A program made the translations under genes and the position numbers. 16,102 bases of DNA from Pseudomonadota bacterium (GTDB lineage Bacteria > Pseudomonadota > Gammaproteobacteria > Burkholderiales > Rhodocyclaceae), in NCBI GenBank assembly GCA_030917225.1, contig JAUPVD010000068.1, positions 1 through 16,102 of the forward strand, written 5' to 3'. A model generated the notes under the pieces. That model did not search any database. It was not told the DNA's origin and saw only the letters and a list, made by a program, of their open reading frames with translations. Positions 1 through 7,178 of this stretch are shown piece after piece (the stretch's first letter is position 1; every line of letters starts with the position of its first letter).

Positions 1-982
1 AGAATGAGGCCAGCGCCAGCAGGACCATGCCGACGTGCGAGACGCTGGCGTAGGCCACCACATTGCGCAGGTTGCTCTGCGCCAGCGCCGCCACGGCGCC
101 ATAAAGAATGCCGACTGTACCCAGCCCGGCGAGCAGCCAGTGCAGCTCCTGGGCCACCATCGGCGCCAGCGGGATGGCGAAGCGCAGCAGGCCGTAGGCG
201 CCGAGCTTCAAGCCGACCATCAGCGCCGTCACCGCCGCCGGGCCACCGAGCGCCAGCGAGGGCATCCAGGTATGCAGCGGCACCACCGGCACCTTGACAC
301 CGAAACCGATGAGAAAGAGGACGAAGACCAGCAACTGCAGATTGTGTGTCGGCTCCTGCGCCAGCAGCGTCGGCAGATCGAAGGCCCAGCCGGCGTTGGC
401 GGCCAGCGCGATGAAGGCAAAGAGCAGCGGCACACCGCCGACCAGCATCACTAGAAAGTAGCGCGTTGCCGCCATGCGGCCGTGGGCGCCCAGCCCCCAC
501 AGGCCGATCAGGAAATAGAGCGGCAGCAGCGTCAGTTCCCAGAAGAAGAAAAAGAGCAGCGTATCGAGGGCGCAGAAGATGCCGAGTGTCGCCGTCTCGA
601 AGAGCAGGATCAGCGCAAAGTGCAGATTGGGCAGCGGCTTTACGCCACGCCCGGTAGTGACGATGCCGCACAGGAAAAGCAGCGTCGTTGCTGGCAGGAA
701 AAGCACCGACAGACCATCGATGCCGACGAAGTAATGCACGTTCAGACCGGGGATCCACAGGTGCTTTTCCTGCAACTGGAAACCGCCATTCTGGCCGTCG
801 AACAGCAGCAGCGCCGCCAGCGCCGCAGCGAGCGCGAGCGTTGCGGTGGCGATGGCCACGGCGCGCACGATACGCTCATCGCGCAGCAGGAAACAGGTGG
901 CGGCGCCGAGCAGCGGCAGCGCCAGCAGGATCGAGAGAATGGGCAGGGCAGGCAGGCCTGGCAGACTGGGCAGTGCGTTCAT
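1..982 (-). CDS. NuoM-like proton/cation antiporter subunit, last visible gene of the dab-type operon (3' end beyond window)
   Basis: This is a polytopic membrane protein of the complex I / Mrp antiporter family (Proton_antipo_M, NuoM/NdhD type). At least 327 residues are visible and the gene continues past the left edge, so the C-terminal half is missing here. It starts with ATG at 982, and this ATG overlaps the upstream stop codon by 4 nt (ATGA), which implies translational coupling. Family landmarks are present. The TM5 motif FFWELTLLPLYFLIG carries the ion-pair glutamate (E149). The TM7 motif GFGVKVPVVPLHTWMP carries the key lysine (K230). VGLKLGAYGLLRF carries the second lysine (K259), and NLRNVVAYASVSHVGMV follows. 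All residues expected for ion translocation are therefore present. It is the fourth antiporter-like subunit of the operon. A role in a DabA-containing complex is inferred from gene order, because no hydrophilic complex I subunit is visible. It could instead belong to a further Nuo/Mrp-like set that begins left of the window. Confidence 0.88.
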   Translation of the reverse strand, partial: MNALPSLPGLPALPILSILLALPLLGAATCFLLRDERIVRAVAIATATLALAAALAALLLFDGQNGGFQLQEKHLWIPGLNVHYFVGIDGLSVLFLPATTLLFLCGIVTTGRGVKPLPNLHFALILLFETATLGIFCALDTLLFFFFWELTLLPLYFLIGLWGLGAHGRMAATRYFLVMLVGGVPLLFAFIALAANAGWAFDLPTLLAQEPTHNLQLLVFVLFLIGFGVKVPVVPLHTWMPSLALGGPAAVTALMVGLKLGAYGLLRFAIPLAPMVAQELHWLLAGLGTVGILYGAVAALAQSNLRNVVAYASVSHVGMVLLALASF

Positions 983-2481
983 CCGCCGCTCCCGAAGCGA
1001 GCGACCATGGCCTGTGTCGCCACTTCCGTCAGGTTCAGCCAGGGCTCGGGCAGGAAGCCGGCAACCAGCAGCACGAACAGCGTCAGGCCGCCGAGCAGGT
1101 ACTCCATCGGCCGTACGCGCTCGATCGCGCGCTGCCCGCCACCTTCCGGCGGCGGCGCCAGGAAGGCGCGCTGGAAAGCCCAGAGCAGGAAACCGGCGGC
1201 CGCAACGTTGCCGAGGGAAACGGCCACCGTCGGCAACGCCCCGAAGCGCTCGATGGAGGCTTCGAGCACCAGGTGCGCCGAGTCGAAACCGGGCGTGCCG
1301 GGCATGCCGACAATCGAAAAACCGCCAATCAGGAAGGCCACGGCAATGAACGGAATCCGCTCGAACAACCCGCCCAGTTCGGAGAGTTCAGCGGTCTGCG
1401 TGCGCTTGAAGACGAAGGCCACCATCAGCAGCATCACCGTTACCGCAAAACCGAAATTCACCGCCAGCAGCAGGGCGCCCTGCACACCGAGCGGATGCAG
1501 CGTAAACAGCCCGATGACGATCAGGCTGGTGTGGCTGACCACGGCGAAGGCCAGCAGCCGGCGCAGGTTGGTTTGCAGCAGGGCCAGTGCGGCAGTGAAG
1601 AAGACGCCGGTACCGGCGAAGGCCACCACATACACCTGCCAGACCTCGACGGCCTCCGGCGTCAGCGGCAGGATGAAGCGCGCCATGCCGTAGATGCCGA
1701 CCTTGACGCCAAGCAGCAGCGTCGGGGCAATGGCGATGGTGCCGTACTGCGTCATGTTCGGCAGCCAGCCGTGCAGCGGGAAGAGCGGCGTGCGCACGGC
1801 CAGCCCGTAGAAGAGCAGGAAGAAAGCAGCCGACTGGAACTTGCCGAGCGGCGGCGTCAGGATCAGGTCGTGCAGGTCGAAACTCCACAGGCCGCCGGTG
1901 GCGTCGGCATGCCCCCAGGCCAGGACTACCGAACCGGCGACGAAGAGCAGCCAGCCGAAGCCCTGATACTGGAAGAAGCGCGCATAGGCCAGATCGCCGG
2001 CGTCGCCGGACGCCCAGATGCGCAGCAGCACCGCCACCAGCGTCAGTTCCAGCCCAGAAGCCGCCGAAAACCAGATGAGGTTGGTGGTGACCAGCATGGT
2101 CATCAGCGCCGACTGCGAGAGCAGGATGATGACCAGCAGCAGCGCATGCCCCATGCGTTCGCGTGCCGGTTCGTAGAGTGACAACAACAGCCCGATCAGC
2201 GCCGTGACCATGACGAACAGCGCTGTCACGCCGTCGGCGCCGGTGTGGTAAAGCAGCCAGTTGACGCGCTCGGCCAGTTGCAGCACCGAAGACGATGCAT
2301 CGATGCTGCGATACAGATCGGCGGCCAGCAACAACTCGCCAATGAAGAAGGCCCGACCGAGACCAACCGCCCACGAGCGCTGGCGCAAGGCATAAAGCAG
2401 CAGGCCACCGATCAGCGGCAGCAGTTGCAGTGCGAGCAGCACGGGGTAGGCAGCCTGTTCGGCCCAGTAGAGTTCCTTCAT
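979..2481 (-). CDS. NuoM/NuoN-like antiporter subunit with Lys-to-Arg change in the TM7 motif
   Basis: A 500-residue polytopic membrane protein of the Proton_antipo_M family, of normal NuoM/NuoN length. The ATG at 2481 overlaps the upstream stop codon by 1 nt (TGATG), and its own stop overlaps the next start by 4 nt. Landmarks are GLELTL with the TM5 glutamate (E145) but without the usual preceding Trp, FYGLAVRTPLFPLHGWLP in TM7, LLLGVKVGIYG with the second lysine (K260), and NLRRLLAFAVVSHTSLIVIG. The position that is lysine in NuoM-type subunits (GxAVKxPxxPLHGWLP) is arginine here (R230). A Lys/Arg swap is known in some antiporter-like subunits but is not the usual state, so this subunit may be tuned or may not pump. 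The sequence resembles NuoM more than NuoN in the TM7 motif, but it is divergent. It is probably part of the DabA-linked membrane complex, an inference from operon structure. Confidence 0.88.
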   Translation of the reverse strand: MKELYWAEQAAYPVLLALQLLPLIGGLLLYALRQRSWAVGLGRAFFIGELLLAADLYRSIDASSSVLQLAERVNWLLYHTGADGVTALFVMVTALIGLLLSLYEPARERMGHALLLVIILLSQSALMTMLVTTNLIWFSAASGLELTLVAVLLRIWASGDAGDLAYARFFQYQGFGWLLFVAGSVVLAWGHADATGGLWSFDLHDLILTPPLGKFQSAAFFLLFYGLAVRTPLFPLHGWLPNMTQYGTIAIAPTLLLGVKVGIYGMARFILPLTPEAVEVWQVYVVAFAGTGVFFTAALALLQTNLRRLLAFAVVSHTSLIVIGLFTLHPLGVQGALLLAVNFGFAVTVMLLMVAFVFKRTQTAELSELGGLFERIPFIAVAFLIGGFSIVGMPGTPGFDSAHLVLEASIERFGALPTVAVSLGNVAAAGFLLWAFQRAFLAPPPEGGGQRAIERVRPMEYLLGGLTLFVLLVAGFLPEPWLNLTEVATQAMVARFGSGG

Positions 2482-4016
2482 CAGATAATCACCACGAAAG
2501 TCGCCATGACCATCAGCATCAGATAGCGTGGTTGTTCAAGCAGCGCTTCGATGGCCTTCAACGCCGCGCCGACGCGTTGCAGCGCCCGGGCCATGGCACC
2601 GCCCTCGCCCTCCAGCACCAGCCGCGTCTCGAATTGCTGCAGGAGGTCGGAGATACGCAAGAGCGTCCGCCCGGCGACGCCATTGCCTTGCACCGGCGAG
2701 CCCGCGCCGAGCGCTTGTTCGCGTGGCGCACCAATCAGCCGGTCGAGCACCCGATCGTCGAACTCACGCACGTCGCGCCCGAGCGACAGCGTCGGCCGGG
2801 TCAGCAGGCCATGCGCGACACGGTCGATCCAGAAACGTTGCAGTGCCGCCGTGTAGAGGAAGGTATTGGTCGCGAGCCAGCGCGGCAACGGTGCCGGTTG
2901 CGACGGGGCCAGCAGCAGGTACGAAGGCGCCATCAGGAACTGATAGCCGCGCCACAGCGCATGCAACAGCAGATAGCCCTGGGCCAGCGCAAACCAGCCG
3001 AGACCGCAGGCCAGCACCATCAGGCCGACATGGCTGACCGTGGCGTAGAGCAGCGCCGTCTTCACGTCGGTCTGCACACGGCCGCACAGCCAGGCGTAGA
3101 TCGCCGTCGCCGCACCGGCCACTGCCAGTGCCGCCATCATGTCCGGCACCTGCAAGAGCAAGGGTTCGCAGCGCAGCAGCAGGTAGACGCCGGCATGCAC
3201 CATCACCGCGCCGTAGTAGACCGCCGAAGAAGGCGTCGGCCCCTCCAGCGCGCGCGCGATCCACGGCGTGAATGGCAACTGGGCCGACTTGGCCAAGGCC
3301 GCCGTGACAAAACCCAGCACCAGCAACCGCGCCTTGACGGTTTCGGGAATCGCCCCGCTGGCCACTGCCGACCACTCGACCGACCCCAGCCACCAGAAGG
3401 AGAGGCCGATACCAAGCAGGAAGCCGGCATCGCCGATGCGGTTGGTGATGAAGCCGAAGAGTGCGTTGCCGGTTGCTGTCGGCCGCTCATCGGCATAGCC
3501 GATCAGCATCCACGAACTGATGCCGCACAACTCCCATCCGACGAAGGACACCACGGCATTGCCGGCCAGCACCAGCAGCAGCATGCCGCCGAGGAGCAGG
3601 CAGAGGGCGAGGAAGAAACGGTGGAAGCCCGGCTCGCGATGCAGGTAGGCCACGGCAAAATGCAGCGTCGCCCAGCCGATGAAGGCGACCACGCAGGCCA
3701 CCGAAAGCGATAACCGGTCGAGCACGAAGGAGATCGGCACATTGACGCCCGGCACATCCATCCAGTCGCCGCGCTCGACCACCCTCGGTGCTTCGACAGC
3801 AAACGAGCCGAGCACAATGGTCGCCAGCAACAGCAAGACAGCCAGCGCAGCACCGCGCGCCAGCCCTGCCGTCGCCGGCTCGGCCGCATCGCCGGAAACG
3901 GCAAAGCCGAGACGCACACTGATGCTCAGGGCGGCCAGCAGGGGCAGCAATGGCACCAGCCAGACCAGCGAACTGGTCGCCGCCAACGCCTCGGCAATGC
4001 AGCGCAGCTCGTTCAT
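2481..4016 (-). CDS. dabB: DabB-type (NuoL-like) ion-translocating subunit of a putative inorganic-carbon transporter
   Basis: A 511-residue membrane protein of the NuoL/NdhF/MrpA-N family, directly downstream of dabA with a 4-nt ATGA overlap at 4013-4016. In DAB systems DabB is the NuoL-like cation-conducting membrane partner of DabA, and together they accumulate bicarbonate. NuoL hallmarks include FVGWELCGISSWMLIGY with the TM5 glutamate (E162), AKSAQLPFTPWIARALEGP with the TM7 lysine (K243), and PSSAVYYGAVMVHAGVYLL with the NuoL-type histidine (H274). DVKTALLYATVSHVGLMV follows. The length matches DabB rather than complex I NuoL (about 600 residues), because it lacks the long C-terminal amphipathic lateral helix. 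The last 100 residues are mostly soluble and end in one hydrophobic segment (LMLMVMATFVVII). Confidence in the family is high. The DabB name rests on adjacency to dabA. Confidence 0.88.
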   Translation of the reverse strand: MNELRCIAEALAATSSLVWLVPLLPLLAALSISVRLGFAVSGDAAEPATAGLARGAALAVLLLLATIVLGSFAVEAPRVVERGDWMDVPGVNVPISFVLDRLSLSVACVVAFIGWATLHFAVAYLHREPGFHRFFLALCLLLGGMLLLVLAGNAVVSFVGWELCGISSWMLIGYADERPTATGNALFGFITNRIGDAGFLLGIGLSFWWLGSVEWSAVASGAIPETVKARLLVLGFVTAALAKSAQLPFTPWIARALEGPTPSSAVYYGAVMVHAGVYLLLRCEPLLLQVPDMMAALAVAGAATAIYAWLCGRVQTDVKTALLYATVSHVGLMVLACGLGWFALAQGYLLLHALWRGYQFLMAPSYLLLAPSQPAPLPRWLATNTFLYTAALQRFWIDRVAHGLLTRPTLSLGRDVREFDDRVLDRLIGAPREQALGAGSPVQGNGVAGRTLLRISDLLQQFETRLVLEGEGGAMARALQRVGAALKAIEALLEQPRYLMLMVMATFVVII

Positions 4017-7000
4017 GCCGGCAACTCCAGCAAGGCCGGCGGCAAGGGCTCACGATGCACGCCCAACCATGCCGCCGAACTCGTTGCGACCGGCACCTTG
4101 GCTGCACCCTCGCCCTGCCACGGCAACCAGCCGCGCGCCGGATCGAAGCGATGAATCTCTCCCGACCCCGGTTCTTTCACTGCGACCAGGATCCAGCCAT
4201 TGCCGATCAGTTCGCGTAGCGGCGGCTGGCGCTCGTAGATCGCCGTCACCACCTCACGCGTCTGTTCGATGACCACCAGCAGGCGCATTGCCTCGTGAAT
4301 CTCGATCATCTGCCGCGGCAGGCCGGTGCGCAGGTCGGAGGAAGCGCCTTCCATCACCCCCATCAGGCCGGCGAGGTTGTGCATGATCTTGGTGCCGCAA
4401 CCGAAGCGCTCGTTGTCGACGGTGGAGAAGTAATACTCGAGGGCGATGCCGGCGCCAACCGGGCCGGCGGCGAGCAGCGTCGCTTCGAGGACGCGCCCGC
4501 CTTCGTCGGCGATCGGGTCGTAGGAGATGAGGAAGGCGCGACGGTCGAAAAAGGCGCCACGGCTCATGCTGCGCCGGCCGATGAAGGCCGAGGCCACCGT
4601 CGCATGGCCAAGTTCGGGGCGCGCCTGCGACCAGTCGTAGCGGCGCCCGGAAAGATGTCGCCTGGCTTCGGCTGCCGTTGGCGGCGCCTTGGAAAAAGGG
4701 GCAGAGGCAAAGCGGCGGCAACGCTCGATGGCATGGCGACGCGTGGCTTCGCCGAGATCGCGCAACAGGGTTTCGAAAGCCGCTTGATGCGTTGCCGGCA
4801 GTGCGGCGGTGTCGTACCACTCGATCGACTCGTCGCCGGTATTGTGTTCGGCGCCGAGGAACCAGGTGCCGTCGGGAATCGCGATGCCGCGTGCGGCGAC
4901 ACCGGCCCGCACCTCCGGACGATTGGCCATGACTGCGAAGACGCGCGCGTTCGGCCCGCCGTGACGGCCGGAACAGGCGCCGCAATCGTAGGCGGCCAGA
5001 TGGGGATTGTTGGCGCTGTTCGAGCCGTGGCCGACGATCACGACCAGCGGTGCAAAGTGCCTGGTCAGCCCGATGCTCGTCAGGAAACCGGCAACGCGAT
5101 CGATCTGCTCGCTGTCGGAGAAACCCGCACGCGGCGCCATGGCGGCTTCTGCATCGGCGGGCGAAGACACGCCGGCATGTGTGGACACCGGCCGATCGAA
5201 ACCGCGACGCCAGCGCTGCACGAGATCGCCGAGCCAGGCAGGTGCAAGCGTCTGCAGCACCATCGTTCCCGCTGCCAGTGGCGCGCCGAGCAGGGTCATC
5301 AAGGGGCCGGCGCCAAGGCTGTCGCGCGTTGCACGGTGCAGGCGTTCCTTCCACTCCAGGCGTAACGCTCGGCGACGCTGGTGCAGCGCCAGTTGCGTCT
5401 CATCGTCGGCACGCTCGCGCACTTCGTTGGCCGGCGTTACCACCACCGGGCAGAGTGCAGTCGCTTGTTCATCGTCGACACCACGCCAGTACATCGGCAC
5501 GCCGAAGAAACCGGCGGCGCCGAAGGTCTCTACCGACGGGTTGATTTCCTCGAGGTGGCGGCGCGTACCTTCCTCGCGATCATCCATGCAGAACACCAGT
5601 TGCGCGCCCGGTGCTTCGTTCGGCCGAGTACGCCCATGATTGGCGGCGAGTGCAGCAAATATCTGCTCGCGGTAGTGGCGTTCGTAGGCCAGCAACCAGA
5701 CATGGCCGCGTTGATGGCCGTCGAGCTGCCCGGCCAGCACCAGCAATTCGCCCATGCCGGCCTTGCCGGCACTCCGCAATGCTGCGGAATCGAGCGTCAG
5801 TGCCTGCGCCAGGAGATAGCGCGCCCAGCAGACGTCATCGGTTTCCGTGGTGGGCGAATTCACGTCCACATCCACATTCGCATCCACACTCGCCGCCACT
5901 GCCGCATCCGCCAGGCGTCGCCACTCGGCATCGGCGGCACTCTCGGCGACAATCAGCCGCTGCGCTTCGCTGGCCCAGGCTTCGGCCAGCCGGCCGGCAA
6001 AAAAGGTGTGGCGCACCCAGAGTTCTGCCGGATGGCTGAGGAAATGGTCGCCAAGTTCGGAGAGGAAGAGCGGCAAACCCCAGGTGCGCTGCACCAGGTC
6101 TTCGCAATGCAGGCGCTCAAGCACCAGTCGCACTGCCAGGTAGTCAACCATCGTCACCGGCGCCTCGCTACCGGCATGATTCGGGTGCTGGTCGCGCCAC
6201 AGGAACATGCCGGACCAGCCCGGCAATTCAAGCGACAGCCGCTCCAGGTAGTCGCCCCAGTGCGCCTCGCTTGGCCCGAGATGCATCAGTTCGCGGCCGA
6301 TGGTATCGACCGGGTCTGCCGGCAAGGCGGCGATTTCGTCGCGCGCGGCGACGAGTTCGTCGAGTTCCCAGCCAAGGTCGATACCGGCGCTCTGTCGCCA
6401 CGCCGCGTAGAAACCCTGCTCGCGTGCCGGGTTGTGCCATGCCGCCATGCCCAGATCGAGGTGCGAAGCGAGATGGCGAATGAGCATCGGCCGCACGGTG
6501 TCGAAAACATTTTCGCCGGTGAGCCGGTAGAGCAAGGACGACAAGGTCCATTGGCGACCGACACGCGCCACCAGGTCGGGCCACAGGGTGCGCGCCTCCT
6601 GTTCCCACGCGGCGGTGACCGGAGCTCCGGGATAAATGTCGGCGAGCAGCGATTGCAGCGCGCCGTCGACCGCAGCGACACGATCTGTCGAGGCTTCATC
6701 GAGCGCGACGCAGGCCGCCCACAGATCGGCATCGATGCGCCCTTCGTCGAGCAACCACTGGCGCCTTGCCGTACCCGCAGGCTGCGTGTCATGAATCAAC
6801 GCGGCACGCAGTACATCGCGGCGGCGCAGTGCCGGAAACGCGGGCAGCATTTCATCGAGCCCGGCCAGCCCAAGCTCGTCGAGGGCAGCATCCAGGTCGC
6901 TGTCGTCGATGCGGCCGGCAGCATACAGCGCACGGCTCTGCGTCTCGTCCAGCCAAGGCCGCGCCCCGCTGATGCGCGCGGCCTCGGCCAGCGCCTCCGC

Positions 7001-7177
7001 GAAAGACAAATGCTGCAAGCCGTGCAGCGTGTTGTGATGCACGAAGTTGCGGATCGGCGCCTGTGCCGGCAACACGTGCTCCAGGTGGTGCACCCAGGCG
7101 GTGACGCGCTCGTGCAGGGATGCGGCACTTTCGGTGGTTTCGGTGATTTCGGTGGTGTGGCCTGGCTGATGGTGCAC
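4013..7177 (-). CDS. dabA: DabA / DUF2309 carbonic-anhydrase-like subunit of an inorganic-carbon accumulation complex
   Basis: A 1054-residue DUF2309 (PF10070) protein. In DAB systems DabA is a distant beta-carbonic-anhydrase relative that is thought to hydrate CO2 vectorially, energised through DabB. The start is GTG at 7177, 1 nt after the previous stop, with a perfect GGAGG (7183-7187) 5 nt upstream. A longer reading to 7480 would run wholly inside the upstream gene. The N-terminal hallmark FVHHNTLHG is at residues 45-53. The putative zinc/active-site set is complete. LVFCMDDREE gives C530, D532 and R534. IVGHGSNS gives H717, and YDCGACSGRHGGPN gives C732. This matches the C-x-D-x-R and H-x14-C arrangement of characterised DabA. 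It is about 180 residues longer ahead of the catalytic Cys than Halothiobacillus DabA2, going by its published C351. A low-complexity Val-Asp stretch lies near residue 430 and a Thr-Thr-Glu repeat at residues 8-16. Being stacked inside four antiporter genes is atypical. Confidence 0.9.
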   Translation of the reverse strand: MHHQPGHTTEITETTESAASLHERVTAWVHHLEHVLPAQAPIRNFVHHNTLHGLQHLSFAEALAEAARISGARPWLDETQSRALYAAGRIDDSDLDAALDELGLAGLDEMLPAFPALRRRDVLRAALIHDTQPAGTARRQWLLDEGRIDADLWAACVALDEASTDRVAAVDGALQSLLADIYPGAPVTAAWEQEARTLWPDLVARVGRQWTLSSLLYRLTGENVFDTVRPMLIRHLASHLDLGMAAWHNPAREQGFYAAWRQSAGIDLGWELDELVAARDEIAALPADPVDTIGRELMHLGPSEAHWGDYLERLSLELPGWSGMFLWRDQHPNHAGSEAPVTMVDYLAVRLVLERLHCEDLVQRTWGLPLFLSELGDHFLSHPAELWVRHTFFAGRLAEAWASEAQRLIVAESAADAEWRRLADAAVAASVDANVDVDVNSPTTETDDVCWARYLLAQALTLDSAALRSAGKAGMGELLVLAGQLDGHQRGHVWLLAYERHYREQIFAALAANHGRTRPNEAPGAQLVFCMDDREEGTRRHLEEINPSVETFGAAGFFGVPMYWRGVDDEQATALCPVVVTPANEVRERADDETQLALHQRRRALRLEWKERLHRATRDSLGAGPLMTLLGAPLAAGTMVLQTLAPAWLGDLVQRWRRGFDRPVSTHAGVSSPADAEAAMAPRAGFSDSEQIDRVAGFLTSIGLTRHFAPLVVIVGHGSNSANNPHLAAYDCGACSGRHGGPNARVFAVMANRPEVRAGVAARGIAIPDGTWFLGAEHNTGDESIEWYDTAALPATHQAAFETLLRDLGEATRRHAIERCRRFASAPFSKAPPTAAEARRHLSGRRYDWSQARPELGHATVASAFIGRRSMSRGAFFDRRAFLISYDPIADEGGRVLEATLLAAGPVGAGIALEYYFSTVDNERFGCGTKIMHNLAGLMGVMEGASSDLRTGLPRQMIEIHEAMRLLVVIEQTREVVTAIYERQPPLRELIGNGWILVAVKEPGSGEIHRFDPARGWLPWQGEGAAKVPVATSSAAWLGVHREPLPPALLELPA
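5865..5888. repeat. Short 6-bp tandem repeat inside dabA
   Basis: Four consecutive hexamers read tccaca, tccaca, ttcgca, tccaca on the plus strand. On the coding strand they specify a Val-Asp/Ala-Asn run near DabA residue 430, within an acidic low-complexity linker between well-conserved stretches. The repeat is in frame, so copy-number change would add or remove two residues at a time. It is probably a disordered, length-tolerant linker. Confidence 0.75.
7130..7156. repeat. Three-copy 9-bp tandem repeat at the 5' end of dabA
   Basis: Three contiguous 9-mers (ttcggtggt, ttcggtgat, ttcggtggt on the plus strand) lie just inside the dabA start. They encode Thr-Thr-Glu, Ile-Thr-Glu and Thr-Thr-Glu (residues 8-16) ahead of the conserved part of the protein. 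The repeat keeps frame, so slippage would change the N-terminal tail in steps of three residues and would not switch the gene off. Confidence 0.85.
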
Positions 7178-7178
7178 G

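Noticed and set aside
482..2181. Long plus-strand open frames (403 and 497 codons) over the antiporter genes
   Set aside because: They lie antisense to clear antiporter genes, have Arg/Gln/His-rich compositions typical of shadow frames in GC-rich DNA, and resemble no family.
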